Shown: in pieces, positions 24,766-37,545 of the stretch
Layout: each line of letters begins with the position of its first letter
Position numbering within the stretch: position 1 is the stretch's first letter
Source of the DNA: Taeniopygia guttata
Taxonomy: Eukaryota > Chordata > Aves > Passeriformes > Estrildidae
Direction: 5' to 3'
DNA length: 64,000 nt
Assembly: GCF_048771995.1 (NCBI RefSeq)
Contig: NC_133032.1
Span: 21,491,501 to 21,555,500, forward strand
The notes under the pieces: generated by a model
The model's database searches: none
What the model was told of the DNA's origin: nothing
What the model saw: only the letters and a program-made list of their open reading frames with translations
Program-made: the position numbers and the translations under genes

Positions 24766-27700
24766 GTGTCTGCTTGTTTCAGAATCTTAGCTCACAAATA
24801 TAAGGTTTTCTTAATGGGTAAAGCAGAAGCTGAAACCGAATTTAGTACCCAGGAGTATGTGCAGAGCATCACTTCAGAGTTAACATTACCACGGCTTTAA
24901 AATACTGAAATGCTTTCCTCCATCTGTGGAGGAAATTGCTTCCTTGGAAGTGTCTGGGATTCCTCTTGAGGGAGGCATGGTTCTAAGGGAAAGGAGCAGG
25001 GCTCAGTCAAAGTGCATGTTTTAGTGGGTAAACAGTATGAATTCCTTTTGTTTAGTAAGGGTGGTGATTAACCAAATACAGCATGGCCTTCGTTGATGGA
25101 GACGAAACTAAGTTCGAAGTGACTTGCAGTGCTGTGGAGATAAGGCCTGAGACTACCCTGATACTGTCTCACCTGTTCTATGACTTGGAACATTTTTTTT
25201 TTTTTTCTCTTGAGGCTTGGAGACATTTGCAATGAAATTACGTCGAGTGTCATGTTTTAATTAAGCAGGAAATGTTGGGGCGCGGGCGGTGCCGCCGGGG
25301 GGCGCTGCGAGCCCAGCGGTGCCCCAGGAGCGGGGCAGGAGCCGGGGGCTGCCGCTGCGGGGTCTGTCTGACCCCCGCGTAAATGCAAACACAATACGGG
25401 ATATAAAAGTAGTGAAAGTAACAGCAGTCTGGGCTGTTTACTCGGCTCCAGATTGGCTTCTAGATTAATTTTGACATTTCTTTTAGTGATTGAAGAACCA
25501 GCAGGAATAAATCCCAAAAACTGTCTATAGGTTGATACAAATGTAGAGGCTGTCAAAGTTGTGAAGCTTCTAAACAAATTCGTAATTCTGTGCCTTGCGT
25601 TGGATTGACAGGATTTATTGTGACCATGAAATGGAATCCTTTTATGTGCCACATCGGTCACTCTGAGATGAAGATGCCCAGTGTCACAGAGTCTGACAGC
25701 TGCATCTTAAGTAACTCTTTTTGTTGTTTTTTTCACAGACCATCTGTGTGCTTATCTGGCACAGCAGGTCCTCTTTCTCCTTGTTTAGATGTCTGCCAAC
25801 TTCAGATTATGTAAGAGCTTTGTTTATAATTTGTCTCAGAAAAAAAATCTGCCTGCTAGAGGCTTAAAGCATGGTTAAAGATCTGAAAGTGAGTATTGTT
25901 ACAGGCTCACTTGCCACCTTCCATAAACCTAATTCCTAAACAATACCCTTTCTGTGGCAATTCTCTAGCTGTTGCTTCTGCTAAATCATGTAGCTTAGTT
26001 TTACCAATTCTGTCATGGTGCTGTTAAAAGAAATTGGCAGGCACCATATCAGACAAAAAAATTATTAAAAATTCTGCCTTAAAAATACAGATTTGATTTT
26101 CTTGACCGCCACTTTTTCTGATCTCCCATTCAATATGCTGCTTACCTTGATACTCTTTTCTTGGCTTTCAAATTAAAGCCCTAAGTGGATTAAATGGATT
26201 GATTTATAGATGGTAACTTTGTTAAAATGCAGCACTGAGTCATCCATGTGACCTTCCAGACTGGATTTGTGTGTGTTATGTTTATACTAAGCATGCACAC
26301 ACAAACTCTTTGGTTCTTGAATTTTCTTGTGTCTCGTGTTGGGTTTTGGCAGGGCTTTTTTTTTTTTTCCCTGATATTCAAAAGAAAGTTGCACAGAAAC
26401 AAAAGAAACAAAAAAATCCTAGAGAGCACAGTGTTCCCAGTGAAAAAATAGGGTATGTGGGCAAGAGTATTCTGCTCAATCCACATATATTTGTGTTAAG
26501 TTGTTTTAGGTGGTGTTTGGGTATGTGCTGGTATATTACTGTGCCATTGTGCCTGTGAAAAATCAGCACCCTGGAATAAAAGGGGCAAGTGTCCCACGTG
26601 CCCCTCGTAACAGAGGGATCAGTAGAAAATTCCATAACTTCAGTATGCTCTATACAGGAATGCTGGGAAAACAGTTTTAACAAAAACTAATCTACATAAA
26701 ACCCTTCAGAAACACAAACTGTCCTGGAAGAAGATAAAAGTAACTAGAACCTGTCCATTATGAAATGTGTGAATAGCTATTTCTATAGTATCTCTTTGCA
26801 TGACAACACAGATTCCTTTCCTTTTTCTGTCCCTTTTTTTCCATGGTGGTGAGTCGAATGAGTGTTCCTCAGTCCAAGCAGCATAGAATTGTTGGTATTG
26901 TTTTGGAGACTCTTTGGAAACAGAAACTTAGAGCATTATCTGTTTTGTTTAGCTATCTTGCATTACTCTTGAAGAAATGATTTAGATAATTCTGTAACTG
27001 ATCTTGGTGTGAATTGTAGCTGTTACATTGCACAATTGTAAATCCACTTAATGCCATAGATCAAGGCTGATTTTGGCCTTATTCAGTTCTATCCTGTCTT
27101 CCTCCTGTCTGCTTCACTTTCTGATCCTTTATCCATATATGCTCCCCCATTTGAAAATCAGTCTCTGTGCTGTATATAGGAACATGTGTGTGCACACAGC
27201 TGAAGAAAGCTGACATAACCTTAAATCCCATAGTAGAAAGGCCAGGGCTTGGTTTCACCTTCCAAAATCTTTGGGAAGGAGCTGGTACAAGAAAAGCCAT
27301 TCACCACACATTGCTGCTAAGAAAAGCAAATGAACATGCTTTTTGGAAACAAGAAAATTTTATTACTTCACTTGGACTACAGCCAAGAGATTCTTAGAAA
27401 GATGTCAGGGAACATGGGAAGAAAAACTGCAAAATGTTTGATTCAGGCACATACAGCAGCATGGTGCCAAAATATTACGATGAGCAACTATGTACCAGGC
27501 AGCAAGTGACTCAGAGGAAGAGTGCTGCTTACCAGCTTTTCAACCCAAAGGGAAATACTCCAAAATTCCACTGATCCTGCCTGACTCTTAGACTCTGAAA
27601 CCAGAGCCCAAAGAAATAGTTACAGACCACAGTCAGGCTGTTTCTATTTGTGCAGCTACCAATATTGGATGTGCTCATACATATTTTATAGGAAAGCAAA

Positions 27701-28690
27701 TCTATTTACACATAAGGACTTAATTATAGCATTAATGTTACTAATGTGTTGGCAGGCCATACAAACTAGGTAAGTTATCTGAAAGGCAATTACTAGGCCA
27801 ATAACTAGGAAATAACAGTTCAAATTTTCCCAAGGCTCCATGCTTTTACTTTCAGTAGAGTTTTGTCCCACATTCAACTTTTTAATTAAGTAGTACTACA
27901 TCAGAAATTGGTTCACTCCACATAGCATATATATATTTGCATTGATGTATGTGTGATTCTGCAGCAAGCAACAAGTTGGAACAGAATACAGCATAACTAG
28001 GACTACTTCATCTTTCTTATGGGAGTGGACTCCATTTCCTGGATGAACTGTCTTGCCTTTTACTTAGAAAAGACGTCCAAATTTGGCTACAGACTTGTAA
28101 CAGAATTCTGATGAATTCACTCCACCCATTTTTTTAAGCTTGTCATTAAGGCAAACAAAATGTTATATTATTTCTTTACCTTTGCTTGAAAGAGTAATAA
28201 AGAGCAATCATTAGTTGTAAATCTCTGTAGGACTCACATTTTAAACAGAAAAATAAGTGTGGCACAGAAGTTGTAAGAAATATTTTCACTAACTCTTTGC
28301 ACACTTTGAATGAGCATAATACTTTTATGAAACATCGCTCAGAATTTTGCATCTGGCTGGTGCTAAAAATACAGTAAGTAACCCCAAAAAACAAGGTCTC
28401 CTGTCTTAGTTTTGAGTGTAAGATAAAGAGCAGGCAGAGAAGACAGGTTATATTTCCGTATTTTTCTTTTTTGACAATAGAAGTCAGCAATTGAGTGTTC
28501 TCCATCTTGCGATTCTTCTCCAGCTGCAGAGTGGTGCCACTAATAGCTTCATTTAGGTGTGATGTAGCCAGGGGATTCCTCCTTGGGGCAGTAGTAGGCA
28601 ATCAGGAGACTCATGATGCAGTGATGTATGGCCACAGCCTCTTGAATGAGAATGCCTCAATTAAGAGTGGTATCAGCAATGGCAAGGAGG
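24766..28690. other. Intergenic region between EEF1B2 and GPR1
   Basis: This stretch between two converging genes is AT-rich and has no reading frame I can support. The only compositional feature is a sharply bounded GC-rich patch of about 100 bases at 25277-25380. Further AATAAA signals on the minus strand (for example near 27358) could serve longer GPR1 3' UTRs. Confidence 0.55.
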
Positions 28691-28696
28691 AATATT

Positions 28697-29021
28697 TTTA
28701 TTATGTGTCCTTTTGATATCAATGAGGTATAGAACTACAGCAAATCAACAGGATTACAACAACATTCCTTATCAAAAGCCCAGTTAGAGTCATTCCACCT
28801 ATGCTGATAACTTTCAGTTCAGGCTGTATGTGCATTGCAAGGGCACACATCCAAATCATGTGTCCCTGAAAAACCTTTCAATTAAAGCAGCAAGTGCAAT
28901 TAAGCCAGCTGTTTACAGAAAACTGTATATGCAAAGATGCACATCTGAGTGGCAGATGTGAAGTCAAGAAGACCTGCAAATCTCCTGTCAGCTCCTTTGG
29001 GGAGAGCTGGTGCCACGAGAG
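28697..29021 (-). terminator. CMKLR2: GPR1 3' UTR and likely poly(A) signal
   Basis: On the minus strand the first clear AATAAA after the GPR1 stop codon is at 28697-28702, about 320 bases downstream. Whether this signal is the main one cannot be told from sequence alone. Confidence 0.45.
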
Positions 29022-30068
29022 TCACTGGGCGGTTTCAGAGTAGTGCACAGGTGCGCTGTCCGAGCTCCACAGCTGCTCGCTGACCGTCCCCGAGCGGCTC
29101 ACCTCCCACAGGGCCAGCTTCAGCACCTCAGACACCGTGCTCTTCACCTGGGATTGGAACTTTTTGCTAATCAGAACATAGAGGATTGGGTTGAGGCAAC
29201 TGTTGATGAAACCAAGGCCAGTGGAGAGGGGAATGCCATCCTGTAGTAAGTCGTGCAAATTTTCATCATGGTGAGCATTCAGCTCCACAATGCTGAATAT
29301 ATGATATGGTGTCCAGCAGACAAAAAAAGCTACAATTACAGCAGTGATGGTCCAGAAAAGCCTGCTAGAAGTCAATACAGTTCTCCTCTTCACTTTGACA
29401 ATCAGCAGTGAGTAGCAAATAACCATGGTCACTAAAGGAAAGAGGTAACCAAATGCAAGCCTCACCCAAATGAGAATGTGATGTGTCAGCAAAATAAGTT
29501 CTCTGTCATATACATGGAAGTTGTTGAAGCAAACAGTGACATTGTTGAGGCCTGTAGCTGTGTCTCTAAAGTATAAGGCAGGGCCACCAATAATTGCAGC
29601 TGACATCCAAATGACCCCGCTCAGAAGAAGGGTGTTCTTTACAGTCCTGTATTTGTAGGAAAAGACTGGGTGGACAAGGCGGATGTAGCGGTCGAGGCTG
29701 ATGAATGTCAGGAAGAAAACACTGGCAAACATATTAAGTAGTGCAATGAAGGAGTTCATTTTGCAGAGCCACTTCCCAAAAGGCCAATGGAAGCCCATTG
29801 CCACATATGTAATATAGAGGGGCAGGAAGAGAACAAAAATGAAATCTGCAATGGCCAGATTCAGGAACCAGAGTGTGGAAACAGATTTATCCCACTTAAA
29901 GCCCATAAACCAGATGACAATGGCATTACCTGGCACTCCCAGCAGAAATGCCACACTGTAAAAGAAAAGGGAAATAATATGGGCAATGCTGAGGGAGGAC
30001 TGGGGTGACTCATCTTCCTCAGACGGATAGTAGAAATAAGAGTAGTTCTCATAATCTTCATATGTCAT
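29022..30068 (-). CDS. CMKLR2: Chemerin-like receptor 2 (GPR1), class A GPCR
   Basis: Seven-transmembrane receptor of the chemoattractant/chemerin family at the cell surface; mammalian GPR1 binds chemerin. Single coding exon, 348 residues (human 355). A pyrimidine-rich acceptor ending CCCCAG places the exon start at 30084, so translation starts at the first ATG, 30066-30068 (MTYEDYEN). The open frame above it is intronic. The N-terminus is acidic and tyrosine-rich, with a sequon at Asn8. TM1 is about 28-54. The TM3-ECL2 disulfide is Cys102-Cys180. The DRY motif is at 126-128, a sequon at Asn176, CWTP of TM6 at 251-254 and NPILY of TM7 at 293-297. The C-tail ends SETAQ, like human LETAQ, and GTVSEQL is shared. 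Most mammalian orthologues I know have DHY here instead of DRY. Confidence 0.95.
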   Translation of the reverse strand: MTYEDYENYSYFYYPSEEDESPQSSLSIAHIISLFFYSVAFLLGVPGNAIVIWFMGFKWDKSVSTLWFLNLAIADFIFVLFLPLYITYVAMGFHWPFGKWLCKMNSFIALLNMFASVFFLTFISLDRYIRLVHPVFSYKYRTVKNTLLLSGVIWMSAAIIGGPALYFRDTATGLNNVTVCFNNFHVYDRELILLTHHILIWVRLAFGYLFPLVTMVICYSLLIVKVKRRTVLTSSRLFWTITAVIVAFFVCWTPYHIFSIVELNAHHDENLHDLLQDGIPLSTGLGFINSCLNPILYVLISKKFQSQVKSTVSEVLKLALWEVSRSGTVSEQLWSSDSAPVHYSETAQ

Positions 30069-30083
30069 GTTGCAGAGTGGCTT

Positions 30084-31677
30084 CCTGGGGAAGAAAAGAA
30101 ATGAAATGGTCAAAGGAGAAATGTTTTACTGCACTGTAAATAGTAAACTGCAATTGTTTCAAGTTTTTGGTCATAAACCAAAAACATTTCCTTAGTTTGG
30201 CAAATCTGTCACCTTTTATCTGTCAGTTGCTAGCACAAAACTCCTGAAGAAATTTGGTCACAGGCATTTCAAGAAATGTTCAAGTCAAAACAGAACTTGA
30301 AATCTTCAGTAACTGTTTTTCCTCACATTAATTTCTTCACAGACATCACTGAGCACAGTATCACTGATATATTTCTAGGTGACCAGACACAAAGTTTTAT
30401 TGAAGTATGACTGTGATAATCTTTTCTGGTCAGGTTTCATACTTTACTGCTCTGTTCCTATGTGAAGCAAGTTTTATGGATTATATCTGTCTAAAATCAG
30501 AGGAGCATTAGACTTCTATGTAGGAAAAAAAAAAAATCACTTAAAATGCCAGGAAGACATCTTTTATAAAATTTCATCCACCACCACGCCTCAAATTATA
30601 GCTAACAAAATGACAGATAGTGATTTCTCCAGCAACTAAAAGTTCATGGGTTTATTAATCTCTTTCATGTATGTCTTTGTATCAAGAAATGATGTTTTTC
30701 AGGCCCATTTAACATCTCGGATTTAATTAATACAGCAAAGAATGTAGAGAAGGAAATACAGAACCTATTCCAGGGAAAATACACACTATGGTGTTCTTCC
30801 ACTAGAGAGCTGAGAAACAGGTCATAGATGAAAGAATGTAAAGCTTCCCATGAACAAGAAACACATGGTAAGAGATATAAATAAGAATATTTGTGTGTCC
30901 TTTTTTTTTTTTAAGACAGAATTACAGAATTTTCTCAGTTTTTTTCTCTTGCAAAAGCTTCTGGAACTTGCAAGTACAGCATGATTTTTTCACATGGAAA
31001 TTCTTTCTGTGGGTGGGAGGAAAGGTGGGGGGGAGGGGAAAGTGGAATATAACCCAAAACGGAGAGGAAAAAAAGAAATAAATGGGAAAACAGACAGGAA
31101 ATCGAGTTTGAACAACAGAAAGAGAAGCAGTCCAAAGTTATGTCACAGAATTATTTCAGTGTTTAGTTTGCAGTATAGACAAAGCTGCAGCACATCACAG
31201 GTGGCCACAGTCAGACAAAAGTTTCTGCAATGATCAAAACAATTATTCTGCGAAACTGGCATCATTTAAAGGTGAACAGTTTGGCTGGACTCAGCTGCAC
31301 TGAAGACCTGTGCCTGAGAGCAGTCTATTAGCTGCACTATGATTTATCTTACCGCTAAATTTCTGAGCGCTGTCTCCACGCCTAAACCAAAATTCAGCCC
31401 GTGCTTTTGGAACTCAGCCCTGCATTCCTGTAATGCCATTAATTACAGCATGCTAAGGACAGCATGAGATCGGTCTCCAGAGCATGCTGCTTGCACAACC
31501 ACATCAGCAAACTCATATTCAAGGAAACTTACCTTTCCTCCAAAAAGTAGTTCACCCAGTTTGAAAGGATTACGCACATCAGCAAAGCTACGCATGTGCA
31601 CATGCATTAGCAGGATTAGACTTCTCATTTGTAGATGGATAGACAGGGAAGGGAAAAAAAGGTTGTGTAATTTTATA
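30084..31677 (-). promoter_or_regulatory. CMKLR2: Candidate GPR1 promoter, 5' noncoding exon and intron
   Basis: The GPR1 coding exon begins at an acceptor at 30084, so an upstream exon must exist. The best candidate ends at 31533 on the minus strand with a near-perfect donor (GGAAAG followed by GTAAGT). A TATAAAA box at 31671-31677 is placed to start transcription near 31640-31646, giving an exon of about 110 bases and an intron of about 1.45 kb. The exon contains an ATG (31626-31628) that would open an upstream frame overlapping the GPR1 start. This is inference; other first exons further up are possible. Confidence 0.35.
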
Positions 31678-32727
31678 TCTCTTGATTAAAAAAATATGTA
31701 GTAAAAGTCAGCACAGCCTGTTCTGTCAAGAGGCAATGATAGCATTTGTGATTTACATCAGGCTGAAAGAATGTTATTTGGTTTGCTGTCCTGATAAATG
31801 ATACTTACTGGGCTGCATTTATGTAATTACATGCCCCTTGGGGGTGGATTCTGCATTAAATACCACCACCACCCATCTGAGTAATTTTTTCAAACAGCTT
31901 AACAGCTGCTGAGAGAAGAGTATAAACATGGAGCAGTAGCATTAACATCTGGAATATTATATTTGGACAGTTTCAGAGGACAGTCAGGTTAACAACTGGA
32001 TTTTTAAGTGGGTTTGCCTATACAAAAAACTGTACCTTCAAATCAAATTTATGCAACTAAACAAAAAAATTTCCAACTATAATGACAATGATAAACATTT
32101 GCCTACTGCCCAACGTTAAGTTTATATTTAGCATTTTTAAGATGATGTATCACAGAAGAAAAAACACATATCCAAATAAATGCCAGATATTTCCCAAGCC
32201 TCCTGTAGTTTAAAATTCCAGTGAAAGAGCACACCTTTAGAATGCAATTATTTTTCCAGGCTTATATTTTTCTTCCTCTCTAACTCTAGTCTTCAATGCA
32301 GCTTGTCTTCTTTAGCAGTGGGAGTAAAAAATCAGAAGGAACACTGTTTACCACTGCTCCCAGTGCACAGATGCTGAAATTAGACTCTATGGCTAGGCTC
32401 AGCAAGGACTGCCAATTACATTTGCAAAGCCCAGAAACTTCTACTTCTGACATTGACATATATGAAGCACCTCTATAGCAGGACTCGTGGTGTTAAGCCC
32501 TGTCCTGAAAAAGATAAGCAGTAGGTGATTGTCAGTGGAGTTATACTGGACTACATCAATGAAGACACAGATTTTTTTCATTAGCCATAATTCAGCTGGG
32601 ATGTTTCTCCGTGGTCCTGAAACACACTATCTCTTAATACATGACTCTTAAATTAATAAATTTCCAGAGTCAAAACTGTCTTGCATTTCAAGTCTAGGTC
32701 TTGTGAAGAAATCTAATTGTGTTCTTT

Positions 32728-32770
32728 ATTCTGTCACTAATTTCCTGTATGATCTTTGACAAATGGCTTG
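32728..32770 (+). repeat. Possible MIR-like SINE core fragment
   Basis: A short block (CTGTCACTAATTTCCTGTAT, then GATCTTTGACAAATGGCTTG) resembles the MIR core segment that reads roughly CTGCCACTTACTAGCTGTGT, then GACCTTGGGCAAGTCACTTA. It is short and diverged, so the call is weak. Confidence 0.3.
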
Positions 32771-33638
32771 CTTTCCAAGCTGGAAAAATTCTCATGAATG
32801 TGTTTGCATACTGAGGCTCAGTAGAGAAAACAATACTTTCAGACAGCCATTTCTGTTTGGTTTTAAGGACCCTGTTAGAAAGGGTAAGGGAGGTTTGTGC
32901 AGTTCAGTGGCTCAGTGTTTGCCGGTCTGGGGAGCCAGTGCATGGAAAACATTTTTCAATAAACAGGAAAGTGTGGTTAGAGGCCTGCCAATAAGCCTTG
33001 GGAGCAGCCATGGGTTACAGAACAGTGTTCTGTTGCATATGGATTAATATAACCAAGTTTAGATTTCATCCTGTCCTTTTTAAAAATTTTTATTTTAAAT
33101 AGTAAACACCCTGTGTAAAGTGTATGCTCAGCAGTTGTTTGACAAGCCCATTCCTGTTTGCTGAACTACAAGCAGCTCTGAAAACTGAGCCTCCTTGATT
33201 CAGTTGCTTAATTATGAAAATAGTTGACCAGAAGGTTTCATTTCCTGCCCTCTTCTGTAAAACAGAAGTTAATTTCTAAATGACATTATAGGAATATAAC
33301 AGGACGGCTCTCAGCACTTTCAGATCTTGGGGAAGAAAGCAGAATTACCAAGAAATACAGATAATCAGGAAATATTTCTAAAATACAAAGCCACAGAACT
33401 GCTGGGCGTTGCATGAACAGTCTTTCTCTGTACTTCAGCAGGGAATTACAGACTTGGATCTCATAGACATATACCCAGCCTTCTACTAAAAGTACCTAGA
33501 GTTCGTGTCCTCTGCCACTATTACAGCTAAGCCATAATCACAACTTGGACAAATGATAGGATCTGCCTAAAATAGAACAGCTCTTGTCACACTAAGAATG
33601 GCCTTAGAGTTATGACATGGAACAGCACTTTGGAACCT

Positions 33639-33705
33639 ATTCATGGCTATGCCACACGCATCCTGTTTGGCCAGGGGAAGTCGTTTGACCTCTCCACACC
33701 TCAGC
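33639..33705 (+). repeat. MIR-like SINE fragment
   Basis: The order GGCTATGCCACACGCATCCT, GGGGAAGTCGTTTGACCTCT and CCACACCTCAG follows the MIR core (GCTCTGCCAC, GGGCAAGTCACTTAACCTCT, GTGCCTCAG). MIR/CORE-SINE copies of this age are shared among amniotes. Boundaries are approximate. Confidence 0.45.
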
Positions 33706-34603
33706 CCTGAGGTCAATGCAACGGCTTTGGAATTAAATTACATTGGGCTTTCAGTCTAAAATAGAAGAAAATAAACAAAAAAGTTGCCATTTTCATCCAC
33801 TTCACTTTAAGCAAAGTCCTCCTGGGGGTTCAAAGTTCCCTGGGCACCACATAAGTTAGGACCTAACTGAATTACACTGGCAGTCTTGACCACAAACTGG
33901 GGCTCAGCCCACACAACCTCTCTCTCACATTTGGGCCTCATTACTTTTGAATTTTACAGAAGGGTCAAAGGGAAGAGTTTATTCATTGTCTATGTTAGTT
34001 AAAAGTTAACACAAATATTTGAGTGGGAGTCCCCAAATCTATTTTTTCAGTGTGACAAACAGTGTTAGAGCCTTTGGCCAGCTAAATTGGTTTCAGAGGT
34101 CACAGTAACGGGTCCTGAAAATTATGGTTTGGAGGGTTGGCTGTCTCAACAGTTCAGCTCATAGAGGGAAGATATTACACAAACACTCCTATCAATGTCT
34201 TTATGAACAACTGTGAGCACATCACATTCCATGTGTATTATCAGTGGCTAAAGGAAAGCTTATTTGATTGCATCACTTCAACTTCTGTCATTTGCAAGAG
34301 TCAGAAGCTGGAGAACAACTAGTTTCACAAAAGGTCACTTAGAGCCTGCTTGTCATATTGTGGCAGCAAGTTTATCCAGGTATTGAATTCAGTTGAAAGC
34401 CCTCATAATTTTTTCTTGGAACTTCTGAGGTGACAAATTTTTAATTTATCAATCTTCAGAAACATAAACATGAAATACACCTGGTAGTTTATCTGAAAAG
34501 CTCAAAACTCAGAAGACTGAGCAAATTCATTAAAGGTACAGATGTATTTCTGGCAAGCAATTTACAAAGACATAGGACATATTTGAAAAAAAAATTGAAA
34601 AGA

Positions 34604-34697
34604 AAAAGTAAGAACATAGTTTTTAATATTTCTTTGGAATGTAAGGAGTTGCTGTAGCCACTGCAAATCACAGAACCACAAAGTTTGTACATCAGAA
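34604..34697 (+). repeat. Diverged direct duplication, copy 1
   Basis: About 95 bases starting AAAAAGTAAGAACATAG and including TTTTAATATTTCTTTGGAA and CACAAAGTTTGTACATCAGA recur at 35804-35899 in the same orientation, 1.2 kb away, with substitutions and small indels (roughly 75-80% alike by eye). It could be a local duplication or two copies of an unnamed repeat family. Confidence 0.75.
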
Positions 34698-35803
34698 CAC
34701 AATGAATACTGATGGATTTACAGACTGTCATAGACATTTCTCCCTCAAAAGGACAAGGCCAGGATAACCACTTGCCCTTATGCAGAAACATTCCTATAGC
34801 AGGAGGTGTCTGATACACTCATACTACAAAAATAAATCATAGCTATGCTACAGATTCAGCCTAAAGTTGGCCCTGCAGACAAAGCTACTAGGTAAGGAGC
34901 ATTTTAACCTGGTATACACAAAAGCAGATTCAAGGCTTGTGTCTATGTTTTCTCTTTCACACACACATACACCAACAATTGTCTTTTGACTATCCTTTTA
35001 ACGGCGGTTAGATATATGGTAACCTAATTACTTCATATGTCACCCTGAATTCAATAACTTCAACGGGTTACAACAGATATAACATGTGACTGGAAATGTT
35101 TTTGAGCCACAATGTAGATGTATTTGTTCTAGCAGATTAGAAAGGAATGCAAATAACAATCTTTTGCCATTATGCCTCTCAGCAATGCAGTGTTAGAAAT
35201 GTATTTGCAATGCACTAACTAGACATGCCCTAGAACTTAGGCCAAAACTAACTTTCTTCAAGCAAGGCCAAGCATGACCCTGTTAGTCATAACACACTAC
35301 CTCATCTGTGGTACTGAAGTCCTTTGACCAGATAATAGCCTGAAAACACTTCACACAAAGTGAGTGCTACAGGATTAACAAACTCATATAGCACAGACTC
35401 AGGTAATACCGGTAAATCTACAATTTCAGACCAGCAGTTTTGCCAACACAGAAATGTTAAACAAAAAAATGGAAAATCCAACTTTATATCTAAATAAGGC
35501 TGCTGTAGTAGGAAAAGTATCACAGTAGTTCTGGCCTGAATATAAAATATCTTCTAGAAAATGGCTGCAGTTGAGCAGTGTACCATTTCTTCAATCAGAG
35601 ACCTGATAGATGTCTGCAACCAGCAACTGCATATCATCAAAACCGATTTATTTTCAAGCTGATCCCAAGCACCAAGTCTACCATTCCCAAAAATTACAAA
35701 GAAACCCAGATGTCCCCAGGGTATGCACTGGTGAAGGTGAAGGCACTTGATAACTCCATAGTTAGCACTTGTTTCTGTTTTTATTCCCTTCTGTTAATAC
35801 AGC

Positions 35804-35899
35804 TGAAAGTAAGAATATAGATTTTAATATTTCTTTGGAAATATTAATAAAAAATTAGCTGCAGCAAATCACGTAACCACAAAATTTGTACATCAGAGT
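35804..35899 (+). repeat. Diverged direct duplication, copy 2
   Basis: Second copy of the segment at 34604-34697. The shared blocks are GAAAGTAAGAATATAG, TTTTAATATTTCTTTGGAA, GCAAATCACGTAACCACA and TTTGTACATCAGA. It has a short AT-rich insertion (around ATATTAATAAAAAATT) relative to copy 1. Confidence 0.75.
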
Positions 35900-37545
35900 C
35901 AGGAAAACGACTGGCAATATCTGTGAAACACTTAAAAGTAGCACCATTTTTAGAGAAAAAAAATCTAATATTCTTACAAAAAAATATAGACATTTAACTA
36001 AAAAGTGACACTTGAGATTTAAAAATTGCCTGATGTATTGTATGTGTCAGCACTACCAAAGTATTTACATAACCAGTCATAATGCTTCAGTATTCATAAC
36101 CCTTATTGAAGTGAGGTTCAAGTGAGAAGTATCATCAGTCTGGTTTACTGTAGAATGCTGACAATGACCCACAGGAAGTCTCTGATCAAACCAAGTGCTA
36201 AATCAAGAGTCCCTAGTGGCTCAACCACAGTCCTATCCTCCCTTCTCAAACTTAGCACTGTCCCTTCTCTCATGGTGAAGTGAAGAAACCACAGCTTCAC
36301 CTCTGGGAGACCTTTCCCTTCTGTGCCATCATGCTCATTGTGGTGGAGGAAGGCAGCACTTACCTGGGCAGCCCTTACTGCTCCTGGTCTGTTTTTCCTG
36401 CACAGAAAGGCAGCCTGGATTTGCACCCCTTGCTTGCCATCCCCACTGCTGTGTCTCAGCAGTCCCAGGACACACCTCAGAGCTGCCAGGCACGGCTTGC
36501 AGGCGGCAGAGCCCAGCAGGCACACCGTGAATCCTGCTGGCTGGGAGGTAACAACTGATCAGGTGTTGTTCCATGGAAGCTTCACGTGTTTTCTATTCCT
36601 CCTCAAATGCCAGCAGGATTTTCTTTGGCTATAAGCCACCATAATAACTACATACCTAGAGCAACAGAGATATCTGATTAAAAAAATTTAAGTGCTTCAG
36701 CTTCACAGTGACTGGACTGATGGGATAATGAATGTTTGCATTTCTAATTAATTATGGCTTTTTAAAGTTTTCATGCAAAAATTACTTGGAATTTTTACTT
36801 TGCAACTGTTTAATGTATTTGTGATGAAAGAATATTTTGACTAGCATCCATGTGATCATTACATGATCATGCAGCTCCAAGCATGTTTTTTAAATAGTTG
36901 TACTGTTTCAAAAAACACATGCCTTAACCACAACTCTCTCCAACCAAAAAATAGTAAAGTGAGAGTAGAGGATGCAGAGTAAATGCAGATATTTTTTTTC
37001 TGCAGTTGACTCCACAGACTAATTAAGGCCAATTAAACATATGTTAGACACAGCCATTCAAAAGGCATTGCAGGGTAACAACAGGTCATTGTAGAAAAAA
37101 TCCAAAGTAACACTCTCTCCAGCAAGATACAAAATATCATATTAAATAACAGATAAAAAATAAGTTACAATCTGCTATATTTACAGTCCTTTTAAAAAGA
37201 AGAGTTAAGAAATAACCCCATAGATCCACAACTCATTCCTCTAATATGCCTTATTATATCCTATTCAATTTCACAGATTAATTTCCTAGTCCCTTATTAC
37301 AATATGCTTGGTTTCGTACTGCCCTCTAAATTGATCTCTGTTTTCCTAGGTTTTTTCTACCCCTCATTTATGTAACTCAGCAGCTTCTTCTAGCATAAAC
37401 ATAATATTGCTATGCTTACATTACTCTAGACACATACCCTTGCATGGGTATATCAGAATATCCAATTCCAAAATACAGCTAGTACATATCTTATCAGCTG
37501 GAATGTTTTGGATAACACACTTTATTACATCCTCAGAGTTAATAT

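Noticed and set aside
30069-30113. Upstream extension of the GPR1 frame by 15 codons (TISFLFFPRKPLCN).
   Set aside because: There is no ATG in it and it crosses a clear splice acceptor (TTTTCTTCCCCAG) at 30085-30086, so it is intron sequence.
36145-36634. Several overlapping frames of 79-126 codons on both strands in a slightly GC-richer intergenic patch.
   Set aside because: Frames on both strands are open at once, none resembles a known protein and no matching splice sites or signals were seen.
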